Of a DNA stretch of 6,355 nucleotides, positions 1 through 4,725 are shown one piece after another. The notes below the pieces were generated by a model. The model was not told the DNA's origin, did no database searches, and saw only the letters and a program-made list of their open reading frames with translations. The DNA comes from Anaerolineales bacterium. Its GTDB lineage: Bacteria > Chloroflexota > Anaerolineae > Anaerolineales > JABWBV01. Every line of letters begins with the position of its first letter. The first letter of the stretch is position 1. The DNA lies in assembly GCA_027019845.1 (NCBI GenBank), contig JALUWE010000534.1, forward strand, positions 1 through 6,355, in the 5' to 3' direction. A program made the position numbers and the translations under genes.

Positions 1-723
1 CAGGGAGAAAATTTTTGGGCCCGGGCTTTTTTCGGTGCCGATGGTGCGGTACCAGTCCGCGCCCTTTTCGATGATCATGGGGACGTTGGTGAGGGTTTCG
101 ACGTTGTTGACGATGGTGGGTTTGCCATACAGGCCGTAGCTGGGGGGGAAGGGGGGGCGCAGGCGGGGCTGGCCGAGTTTGCCTTCCAGGGATTCGAGCA
201 ACGCGGTCTCCTCACCGCAGATGTAGGCCCCCGCGCCCAGATGGTTGTAGATGCGCAGGGAGAAGTCGGTGCCGAAGATGTTGTCGCCCAGCAGCCCGGC
301 CTGTTCGAGCGCGGCCAGTTTTTCGTCCAGCACGTGCGCCAGTTGCCAGAATTCGCCGCGCATGTAGTTGTAGGCGGTGTGGGCCTGCACCGCGTAGGCG
401 CAGATCATGAGGCCCTCGAAGAACTGGTAGGGGTTGCCTTCCATGATCTCGCGGTCTTTGAAGGTGCCGGGTTCGGATTCGTCCGCGTTGGCGACCACGT
501 AGTGCGGCCAGTTGTTCTTGTCGATGAAGCGCCATTTGAGGCCGGTGGGGAACCCCGCGCCCCCGCGGCCGCGCAGGCCGGATTTGAACACTTCTTCGAC
601 CACTTCTTCCGGCTTCATGGTGGTGACCACTTTTTTGAAGGCCTGGAAGCCGCCGTGCTGCATGTACACGTCGAGCTGGTCGATGTCGGGGATGTCTCGG
701 TGGCGGAGGAGGATGTGGGTCAT
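1..723 (-). CDS. nuoF: NADH-quinone oxidoreductase subunit F, 51 kDa flavoprotein (3' end outside window)
   Basis: NuoF oxidises NADH with FMN and passes electrons to the iron-sulfur chain of complex I, in the cytoplasmic arm. The first 241 residues are visible, a bit over half of the usual 420-440. Reading the minus strand from the ATG at 723 gives the FMN-binding glycine loop GLRGRGGAGFPTGLKW (residues 49-64), the NADH-site segment ANADESEPGTFKDREIM (about 78-94), and the 51 kDa signature GAGAYICGEETALLES (163-178). The C-terminal ESCGxCxPCR segment that binds cluster N3 would lie beyond position 1. The ATG at 723 is the natural start: the family similarity begins close to it and no in-frame ATG lies just upstream. 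The bases before it are pyrimidine-rich (CTCCTCC), with no Shine-Dalgarno. A 421-base repeat-filled spacer separates it from nuoE, whereas these two genes are normally adjacent. The product is not in doubt; only the 3' half is unseen. Confidence 0.97.
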   Translation of the reverse strand, partial: MTHILLRHRDIPDIDQLDVYMQHGGFQAFKKVVTTMKPEEVVEEVFKSGLRGRGGAGFPTGLKWRFIDKNNWPHYVVANADESEPGTFKDREIMEGNPYQFFEGLMICAYAVQAHTAYNYMRGEFWQLAHVLDEKLAALEQAGLLGDNIFGTDFSLRIYNHLGAGAYICGEETALLESLEGKLGQPRLRPPFPPSYGLYGKPTIVNNVETLTNVPMIIEKGADWYRTIGTEKSPGPKIFSL

Positions 724-733
724 GGAGGAGTTC

Positions 734-777
734 GAGTTGGGAGTTGGGTAATTGGGTAACTGGGTAATTGGGTAATT
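734..777. repeat. Short tandem repeats next to nuoF: two GAGTTGG heptamers, then four octamers
   Basis: Two GAGTTGG copies (734-740, 741-747) run into four octamers, GGGTAATT, GGGTAACT, GGGTAATT, GGGTAATT (746-777). This is the only 8-base period in the window; all other arrays have a period of 7. The array ends 10 bases upstream of the nuoF start codon on the minus strand, in the place where a ribosome binding site would be expected. Confidence 0.9.
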
Positions 778-778
778 A

Positions 779-822
779 CATCCTGAGCGGAGGGCGGCGC
801 AGCCGCTCGAAGTCGAAGGATG
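779..822. repeat. 44-base imperfect palindrome, copy 1 (REP-like hairpin)
   Basis: The left arm CATCCTGAGCGG (779-790) pairs with CCGCTC (803-808) and AGGATG (817-822). This gives a 12-bp stem with an 8-base bulge (809-816) on one side and a 12-base loop. A competing inner hairpin GCGGC-GCA-GCCGC (794-806) is also perfect. The outer parts resemble the common TCCTGAGCG...CGAAGTCGAAGGA type of bacterial intergenic repeat. No T-run follows on either strand, so it is not a standard intrinsic terminator. Confidence 0.8.
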
Positions 823-831
823 GGGGGCGGA

Positions 832-866
832 ATTGTGAATTGTGAACGGTTAATTGTGAATGGTGA
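832..866. repeat. Heptamer run in unit 1, 5 copies
   Basis: On the plus strand the copies read ATTGTGA, ATTGTGA, ACGGTTA, ATTGTGA, ATGGTGA, followed by GTTG. This type of short tandemly repeated heptanucleotide (STRR) was first described in cyanobacteria. Confidence 0.9.
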
Positions 867-870
867 GTTG

Positions 871-914
871 CATCCTGAGCGGAGGGCGGCGCAGCCGCTC
901 GAAGTCGAAGGATG
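871..914. repeat. 44-base imperfect palindrome, copy 2
   Basis: Same sequence as the copy at 779-822, with the same arms (871-882 pairing with 895-900 and 909-914). Confidence 0.8.
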
Positions 915-923
915 GGGGGCGGA

Positions 924-993
924 ATTGTGAATTGTGAACGGTTAATTGTGAATGGTGAATGGTGAATGGTGAACGGTTAATTGTGAATGGTGA
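924..993. repeat. Heptamer run in unit 2, expanded to 10 copies
   Basis: Ten heptamers in the order ATTGTGA x2, ACGGTTA, ATTGTGA, ATGGTGA x3, ACGGTTA, ATTGTGA, ATGGTGA, then GTTG. Compared with the five-copy runs at 832-866 and 1051-1085, five whole heptamers have been added. The repeat-number change is thus visible within this one locus. Confidence 0.92.
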
Positions 994-997
994 GTTG

Positions 998-1041
998 CAT
1001 CCTGAGCGGAGGGCGGCGCAGCCGCTCGAAGTCGAAGGATG
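998..1041. repeat. 44-base imperfect palindrome, copy 3
   Basis: Same sequence as the copies at 779-822 and 871-914. A fourth copy begins at 1090 but breaks off at 1107, within the inner GCGGC stem. Confidence 0.8.
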
Positions 1042-1050
1042 GGGGGCGGA

Positions 1051-1085
1051 ATTGTGAATTGTGAACGGTTAATTGTGAATGGTGA
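1051..1085. repeat. Heptamer run in unit 3, 5 copies
   Basis: Identical to the run at 832-866: ATTGTGA x2, ACGGTTA, ATTGTGA, ATGGTGA, then GTTG. Between the array end (1107) and the nuoE stop codon there are 37 bases of unique sequence, including a 13-base palindrome TTGCCCTGGGCAA (1129-1141) with a one-base centre. I assign no role to that palindrome. Confidence 0.9.
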
Positions 1086-1144
1086 GTTGCATCCTGAGCG
1101 GAGGGCGAATGGGATTCAAGGATAAGGGTTGCCCTGGGCAAAGA

Positions 1145-1639
1145 TCAGGAGTTTTGGAGGGAGCGGATGAATTCCGTGGCCTGGTCGACGGTCTGGTTTT
1201 CGTGGTAGAAGATGCCGTCGCCGTTTTGATGCTGGAACATAGGGGCTTTGTCGCAGGCGGCCAGGCACATGACGGCTTCCACGGTGACCGCTCCGTCCGG
1301 GGTGGTTTCGCCCAGGCGAATGCCCAGGTTTTCGCACAGTTTTTTGGCAAATTCATCTGCGCCGCGCAGGGCACAGGGCAGGTCGGTGCAAATCTGGATG
1401 CGGTGGCGGCCTTCGGGGCGGTCGTAGTACAGGGTGTAGAAGCCGACGATGGAGGCCACTTCGGTGGGGGTGGTGCCGATGATCTCGGCGATGTCGGCCA
1501 TATCTTGAGGGGAGACGTACATTTTGTCGCGCTGCGCCAGATAGAGCAGCGGCATGACCGCCGAGCGTTTCTGCTCCGCCGGATATTTGGCGAGAATGTT
1601 TTCGATTTCCTGGCTGTATTGTTGTTGTAATGTGTTCAT
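1145..1639 (-). CDS. nuoE: NADH-quinone oxidoreductase subunit E, 24 kDa [2Fe-2S] protein
   Basis: NuoE is the thioredoxin-fold [2Fe-2S] subunit (cluster N1a) that partners NuoF at the NADH-oxidising tip of complex I. The 164-residue product has the usual bacterial length. The N-terminal half is helical (SQEIENILAKYP, LYLAQRDKMYVSPQDMADIA) and leads into VASIVGFYTLYYDRPEGRH, typical of the family. The four cluster ligands are C84 and C89 (CTDLPC), then C125 and C129 (CLAAC), the expected C-x4-C and C-x3-C spacing. C102 is extra and not a known ligand. The ATG at 1639 gives the normal N-terminus; no Shine-Dalgarno precedes it (GATCTACGC), and a weak hairpin sits just upstream. The stop TGA is at 1147-1145. 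The gene lies 94 bases after nuoD and 421 bases before nuoF. Identification is secure. Confidence 0.97.
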   Translation of the reverse strand: MNTLQQQYSQEIENILAKYPAEQKRSAVMPLLYLAQRDKMYVSPQDMADIAEIIGTTPTEVASIVGFYTLYYDRPEGRHRIQICTDLPCALRGADEFAKKLCENLGIRLGETTPDGAVTVEAVMCLAACDKAPMFQHQNGDGIFYHENQTVDQATEFIRSLQNS

Positions 1640-1646
1640 GCGTAGA

Positions 1647-1662
1647 TCAAATGATTGTTTGA
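1647..1662. other. Small inverted repeat upstream of nuoE
   Basis: TCAAA (1647-1651) and TTTGA (1658-1662) form a 5-bp stem with a 6-base loop, ending 7 bases before the nuoE start codon, where a Shine-Dalgarno would be. It may affect ribosome access, but a 5-bp AT-rich stem could be chance. Confidence 0.3.
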
Positions 1663-1697
1663 AATACCAAGATCGCAGTTCCGAGCTACGTGAGCAT

Positions 1698-1718
1698 GGA
1701 GGGTCATTTCAACCCTCT
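1698..1718. other. Hairpin in the nuoD-nuoE spacer
   Basis: GAGGGT (1699-1704) and ACCCTC (1712-1717) make a perfect 6-bp stem with a 7-base loop, extendable by one G-T pair. It lies 16 bases after the nuoD stop codon on the minus strand. No T-run follows (CCATGCTCACG), so it is unlikely to be an intrinsic terminator. A role in mRNA processing or 3'-end protection is possible. Confidence 0.45.
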
Positions 1719-1719
1719 C

Positions 1720-1733
1720 TCGCCATTCACATA
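1720..1733 (-). repeat. Two-copy heptamer remnant at the nuoD stop codon
   Basis: Read on the minus strand directly after the nuoD stop codon, TATGTGA and ATGGCGA are in register and close to the ATTGTGA/ATGGTGA family of the E/F spacer, but in the opposite orientation. With only two degenerate copies the relationship is tentative. The rest of the 94-base D/E spacer (1640-1733) holds only the two hairpins. Confidence 0.4.
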
Positions 1734-2963
1734 CTACCGGTCCACATCTCCCAACACAATGTCGATGCTGCCGATGATGGCGACCAGGTCGGCGACCATG
1801 TGGCCTTTGGCGAGCACGGGCAGCGCCTGGAGGTTGATGAACGATGGGGTGCGCCAGTGGACGCGGTAGGGTTTGGGGCCGCCGTCGCCCTCCAGGTAGA
1901 CGCCCAGCTCCCCGCGCGGGGATTCCGCGGCCACGTAGACCGATTCCTTCGGGGCCGGGAAGCCCTCGGTCCACAGTTTGAAGTGGTGGATCAGGGCCTC
2001 CATGCTGACGCCGATCTCGGAGCGCGGGGGGGGCACGAATTTGTGGTTGCTGCTGCGGAAGGGGCCGGAGGGCAGGGTGTCCAGCGCCTGGCGGATGATT
2101 TTCATGGACTCGTGGAATTCCTGCATTCGCACCAGGTAACGGGCGTACACGTCGCCGTCGGTGTGGGTGGGCACCTCGAAGTCGTACTGCTCATAGCCGG
2201 AGTAGGGACGCAGCTTGCGCAGGTCGATGGCCGGGCCGGAGGCGCGCAGGGTGGGGCCGGTCAGCCCCCAGCGCAGCGCGTCCTCCCCGGAGATCACGCC
2301 GATCCCCTGGGTGCGGTCTTTGAAGAGCGGGTTGTTGGTCAGCAGGCGTTCGTATTGCGCCACCCGGTCGGGGAAAATCTTGAGGAAATTGCGGACGGTG
2401 TCTTCCCATTCGGGGGGGACGTCGCGCCACAGGCCGCCGGGCCGGAAGTAGGTGGCCATCATGCGTTGGCCGCCGCACATCTCGATGATGTCCAGGATCA
2501 TTTCGCGCTCGCGGAAGCAGTACAAGAACACAGACATGGCCGCCAGGTCGAGGGCGTGGGTGCCCAGCCAGACCAGGTGAGAGGCGATGCGCTGCAATTC
2601 GGCCATGACGACGCGCACAGCCTGGGCGCGCGGCGGCACGTCCAAATCCACCAGCTTTTCGATAGCCATACAATACACCAGGTTGTTGCCCATGGTGTTG
2701 AGGTAATCGAGACGGTCGGTCATCACCGCGGCCTTCTCGTAGGTTTTGGCTTCCATGTTCTTCTCGATGCCGGTGTGCAGGTAGCCGATGTCCGGGATGC
2801 AGTTGACCACGGTTTCGCCGTCCAGCTCGAGCAGCAGGCGCAAGACGCCGTGGGTGCTGGGGTGCTGCGGCCCCATGTTGAGCAGTATGGTTTCGCCCTC
2901 CAATGCGCGCTCGGAAACCAGGTGTTTGATTTGGTCTACGGAAACTTCTTCGATTTGGGGCAT
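1734..2963 (-). CDS. nuoD: NADH-quinone oxidoreductase subunit D, 49 kDa quinone-site subunit
   Basis: NuoD forms, with NuoB, the quinone-reduction pocket at the junction of the peripheral and membrane arms of complex I. It derives from the [NiFe]-hydrogenase large subunit. The 409-residue protein is full length for an unfused NuoD. The 49 kDa signature segment LLNMGPQHPSTHGVLR (27-42) carries H34 and H38, and DRLDYLNTMGN carries Y87. H38 and Y87 match, in number and context, the quinone-headgroup residues His38 and Tyr87 of Thermus thermophilus Nqo4. Other family blocks are MAELQRIASHLVWLG (about 120-134), FRPGGLWRDVPP (about 172-183), the GLTGPTLRASG region, and the C-terminal end RTPSFINLQALP...IGSIDIVLGDVDR. 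Hydrogenase-type Ni cysteines are absent, as expected. The start ATG at 2963 has no Shine-Dalgarno (TTACCTGCC precedes it). The neighbour nuoC lies 117 bases upstream, across a heptamer array. Confidence 0.98.
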   Translation of the reverse strand: MPQIEEVSVDQIKHLVSERALEGETILLNMGPQHPSTHGVLRLLLELDGETVVNCIPDIGYLHTGIEKNMEAKTYEKAAVMTDRLDYLNTMGNNLVYCMAIEKLVDLDVPPRAQAVRVVMAELQRIASHLVWLGTHALDLAAMSVFLYCFREREMILDIIEMCGGQRMMATYFRPGGLWRDVPPEWEDTVRNFLKIFPDRVAQYERLLTNNPLFKDRTQGIGVISGEDALRWGLTGPTLRASGPAIDLRKLRPYSGYEQYDFEVPTHTDGDVYARYLVRMQEFHESMKIIRQALDTLPSGPFRSSNHKFVPPPRSEIGVSMEALIHHFKLWTEGFPAPKESVYVAAESPRGELGVYLEGDGGPKPYRVHWRTPSFINLQALPVLAKGHMVADLVAIIGSIDIVLGDVDR

Positions 2964-2987
2964 GGCAGGTAAGGGGTAATTAGAGAG

Positions 2988-3065
2988 TGGTTACTGGTTG
3001 CTGGATATTGGATATTGGATATTGGATATTAGATATTAGATATTGGATATTGGGTATTGGGTATT
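2988..3065. repeat. GGATATT heptamer array in the nuoC-nuoD spacer
   Basis: Nine heptamers at 3003-3065 on the plus strand: GGATATT x4, AGATATT x2, GGATATT, GGGTATT x2. The 7-base period extends left through TGGTTAC and TGGTTGC (2988-3001). The array takes up most of the 117-base gap between the nuoC stop and the nuoD start. On the transcribed strand it reads AATATCC, giving a very A/T-rich stretch in an otherwise GC-rich operon. Its motif differs from the arrays in the other spacers. Confidence 0.93.
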
Positions 3066-3080
3066 GGGCACTGCTCAACA

Positions 3081-3593
3081 TCACTCTTGCGGGTGCACTT
3101 TATGCACCATGATCTCGTCTTCGTTGAAGGTGAACTGCACTTCTTCGTAGCCGAGGGGGTAATCTTTGCGCAGCGGGTGGCCTTCCCAGTCGTGCGGCAT
3201 CAGGATGCGGCGCAAATCCGGGTGGCCTTCGATGTGAATCCCGAACATGTCGTACAGCTCGCGCTCGGGCCAGTTCGCGCTCCAGTAGACCTGAGAAATG
3301 GTGGGCACTGCGGGTTGCTCGCCGCTGATCGGGACGCGCACCTCCAAACGGCAATTGTGTTGGAACGAGGAGAACTGGTACACCACATGGAAGCGCGGCG
3401 ACATTTCCGGCCAGTAGTCCACCGCGGTGAGGTCCGAAAGGTATTCGAATCCGAACTCCTCGCGCAGGGTTTTGGCGGCCTCGAGGATGTGTTCGGGGGA
3501 GAGTGTAACGCGCGGGTCACCGCGGAACTGGCCGGGTTGGGCCTCGAAGCGGGTTTGCAGCGCGGTGATGACGGTGTTCAGGTGATCGTTCAT
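3081..3593 (-). CDS. nuoC: NADH-quinone oxidoreductase subunit C, 30 kDa subunit
   Basis: NuoC is a peripheral-arm subunit without cofactors that packs against NuoD and NuoB and helps hold the quinone module together. The 170-residue product is a stand-alone NuoC, not the fused NuoCD found in E. coli. The 30 kDa signature is clear: ERELYDMFGIHIEGHPDLRR (110-129), followed by ILMPHDWEGHPLRKDYPLGYE (130-150). Upstream, LSDLTAVDYWPE (52-63), FHVVYQFSS and CRLEVRVPI follow the usual strand order. The ATG at 3593 gives a normal N-terminus. The bases before it are CCCCCGCCACC, with no Shine-Dalgarno, because a heptamer array and a C-rich stretch fill the 46-base gap to nuoB. The stop TGA is at 3083-3081. 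Identification is secure. Confidence 0.97.
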   Translation of the reverse strand: MNDHLNTVITALQTRFEAQPGQFRGDPRVTLSPEHILEAAKTLREEFGFEYLSDLTAVDYWPEMSPRFHVVYQFSSFQHNCRLEVRVPISGEQPAVPTISQVYWSANWPERELYDMFGIHIEGHPDLRRILMPHDWEGHPLRKDYPLGYEEVQFTFNEDEIMVHKVHPQE

Positions 3594-3603
3594 GGTGGCG
3601 GGG

Positions 3604-3638
3604 GTTCGGTGTTCAGTGTTCGGTGTTCAGTGTTCAGT
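3604..3638. repeat. GTTCAGT/GTTCGGT heptamer array in the nuoB-nuoC spacer
   Basis: Five exact-register heptamers on the plus strand: GTTCGGT, GTTCAGT, GTTCGGT, GTTCAGT, GTTCAGT. On the transcribed strand they read ACTGAAC and ACCGAAC and begin one base after the nuoB stop codon. They make up 35 of the 46 bases between the genes. Confidence 0.93.
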
Positions 3639-3639
3639 C

Positions 3640-4122
3640 TCACGCCCAGCGGGTCAGTTTTTCCTGTTTGATCTTTTGGTGCAGGGTCATCATGCCGTGG
3701 ATCAGGGCTTCGGGGCGCGGGGGGCAACCGGCCACGTACACATCCACCGGCACGACCTCGTCCACGCCTTGCAGAATGGCGTAGTTGTTGAACACCCCGC
3801 CGCACGAGGCGCAGTCACCCATCGCCACCACCCACTTAGGGTCGGGCATCTGGTCGTACAGCAGACGCAGCACCGGGGCCATCTTGCGCGAGACGCGACC
3901 GGCCACGATCATCAAATCGGATTGCCGCGGGCTGGGGCGCATCAGTTCCATCCCAAAACGGCTCATGTCATACGAAGAGGCCTGCGAGGCCATCATCTCG
4001 ATAGCACAACAGGCCAGCCCGAACAACATCGGCCACATCGCGCCCGTCCGGCCCCAGTTGATCACGTCCTCCAATCTGGCCGTGATCACGCCCATGTTGC
4101 CCAATTTTTGCTCTATTCCCAT
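3640..4122 (-). CDS. nuoB: NADH-quinone oxidoreductase subunit B, cluster N2 protein
   Basis: NuoB (PSST/Nqo6) carries [4Fe-4S] cluster N2, the last electron carrier before quinone, at the interface with NuoD. The 160-residue product has the usual core length with a short N-terminus. N2 ligands are the tandem C38-C39 (FGLACCAIEMM), C104 (MGDCASCGG) and C133 (AGCPPRPE). The gaps of 65 and 29 residues equal those in T. thermophilus Nqo6. An additional cysteine, C107, sits three residues after C104 where many homologues have serine or another residue. The conserved MAPVLRLLYDQMPDPKWVVAMG and FNNYAILQGVDEVVPVD blocks are present. The start ATG at 4122 overlaps the last 10 bases of nuoA and has a good Shine-Dalgarno (AAAGGAG, 7 bases upstream), the best in the operon. 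Translation is probably coupled to nuoA. Identification is secure. Confidence 0.98.
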   Translation of the reverse strand: MGIEQKLGNMGVITARLEDVINWGRTGAMWPMLFGLACCAIEMMASQASSYDMSRFGMELMRPSPRQSDLMIVAGRVSRKMAPVLRLLYDQMPDPKWVVAMGDCASCGGVFNNYAILQGVDEVVPVDVYVAGCPPRPEALIHGMMTLHQKIKQEKLTRWA

Positions 4123-4469
4123 TCCAACGCTCCTTTCTTCCAGGCATAAACGTATCCAACCAGCAAAATGACAATGAAGATGAAAATTTCAATGATGCCA
4201 AACCAGCCCAACTTGCGAAAGACCACCGCGAAAGGCAGCAGGAAGATCACTTCGATGTCGAACAAGATGAACAACATCGCGATCATGTAAAAATGCACCG
4301 GAACGCGGCGCTGCCCCGGCCCGATAGGCACCATGCCCGACTCGTAAGGCGTGGATTTGCGCTGGGTGGGGCGTTTGGGGCCAAACGCATGTCCCAACAC
4401 CACCACCAGCACGGCCAAACCGGTGGCTAACACAAGCAGGATTGCGATGGGAAGGTATTCAACCAGCAT
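4113..4469 (-). CDS. nuoA: NADH-quinone oxidoreductase subunit A, membrane subunit
   Basis: NuoA is a small three-helix membrane subunit at the heel of complex I, next to NuoH and the quinone chamber. Its 118 residues are typical. Helices are at about residues 5-27 (YLPIAILLVLATGLAVLVVV), 60-84 (FYMIAMLFILFDIEVIFLLP) and 88-110 (GWFGIIEIFIFIVILLVGY). The long loop between helices 1 and 2 has the family's PYESGM segment (41-46), followed by a short basic QRRVPVHFY run. Helix 2 carries the conserved acidic pair in FDIEVIF (D71, E73) and helix 3 has E94. The start ATG at 4469 has only a weak GGA 8-10 bases upstream as ribosome site. It is the first gene of the operon, preceded by a promoter-like sequence about 105-140 bases upstream. 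Its stop TAG (4115-4113) lies inside nuoB. Confidence 0.97.
   Translation of the reverse strand: MLVEYLPIAILLVLATGLAVLVVVLGHAFGPKRPTQRKSTPYESGMVPIGPGQRRVPVHFYMIAMLFILFDIEVIFLLPFAVVFRKLGWFGIIEIFIFIVILLVGYVYAWKKGALEWE
4130..4136 (-). promoter_or_regulatory. Shine-Dalgarno of nuoB inside nuoA
   Basis: AAAGGAG lies 7 bases before the nuoB ATG, within the last codons of nuoA. It is the only strong Shine-Dalgarno in the operon section seen here; the four genes preceded by repeat-bearing spacers lack one. Confidence 0.8.
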
Positions 4470-4510
4470 ATCGTTTCCAGAGGTATGAATTTGTGCCAGA
4501 CAAATGAAAC

Positions 4511-4533
4511 CTGCCCGCAGCGCTTTCGGGCAG
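4511..4533 (-). other. Hairpin in the nuo leader
   Basis: CTGCCCG (4511-4517) and CGGGCAG (4527-4533) form a perfect 7-bp GC-rich stem with a 9-base loop that contains the self-complementary AGCGCT. On the minus strand it is followed by GTTTCATTTG, a weak T-rich tract. It lies 42 bases before the nuoA start and downstream of the proposed promoter. It could be a leaky attenuator or a 5' stabilising structure; the T tract is too poor to call a terminator. Confidence 0.5.
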
Positions 4534-4581
4534 ATCGGTTCTTAATGAAGTAATTACACCCTACTCCTGAAGTGATAGCCC

Positions 4582-4610
4582 ATTTTATCACATCCGATCA
4601 TGGGCTGCAA
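4582..4610 (-). promoter_or_regulatory. Probable sigma-70-type promoter of the nuo operon
   Basis: On the minus strand TTGCAG (4610-4605) is followed, after exactly 17 bases, by TAAAAT (4587-4582), preceded by TGA, an extended -10 element. Transcription would start near 4575, giving a leader of about 105 bases to nuoA. The position, facing nuoA in the gap before the first gene, fits. This is a consensus match by eye, not a mapped start. Confidence 0.6.
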
Positions 4611-4639
4611 GACAAAGGTGCAATTTTTCACAAACTCTA

Positions 4640-4690
4640 ACACCTGCACCGCCATCCGGTTACGCTTCGATTTCAAAATACACACCTGCA
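4640..4690. promoter_or_regulatory. Pair of direct repeats upstream of the nuo promoter
   Basis: ACACCTGCA occurs at 4640-4648 and again at 4682-4690. The spacing is 42 bases, four helical turns, upstream of the proposed -35 box. This could be a pair of activator sites; a 9-base repeat in a 256-base gap can also arise by chance. The rest of the 4470-4725 gap shows no RNA gene and no clear terminator for the gene at 4726. Confidence 0.25.
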
Positions 4691-4725
4691 TCTTTTTGGG
4701 ACGCCGCCAATACCCTGGCACGCCG

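Larger units (their letters stand above)
779..1107. repeat. Composite tandem array: three palindrome-plus-heptamer units and a truncated fourth
   Basis: Units begin at 779, 871, 998 and 1090, each with CATCCTGAGCGG. Units 1 and 3 are 92 bases long and identical by eye. Unit 2 is 127 bases long, differing only by five extra heptamers (35 bases). The fourth copy stops after 18 bases, at 1107, inside the palindrome. Each full unit is a 44-base imperfect palindrome, a short GGGGGCGGA linker, a heptamer run and the tetramer GTTG. The array fills most of the nuoE-nuoF gap and would be transcribed as part of the operon. It contains no plausible gene. Identity between units indicates recent duplication or homogenisation. 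Confidence 0.93.

Noticed and set aside
779..1041. Intrinsic terminators ending the operon after nuoE
   Set aside because: The hairpins are GC-rich, but no T-run follows on the minus strand, and a full-looking nuoF start lies downstream with the same orientation.
779..1107. CRISPR array
   Set aside because: The repeated units are contiguous, with no unique spacers between them, and the variable part is itself a tandem heptamer run.
1129..1141. TTGCCCTGGGCAA palindrome as an operator or terminator
   Set aside because: The one-base centre cannot form a hairpin, it sits just after the nuoE stop codon with no promoter nearby, and nothing else supports regulator binding.
1554..2972. A 472-codon plus-strand open frame opposite nuoD
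   Set aside because: It is antisense to the whole of a clearly functional nuoD, its product is low in complexity (His/Val/Gly-rich), and it has no recognisable domain. High GC content explains the open antisense frame.
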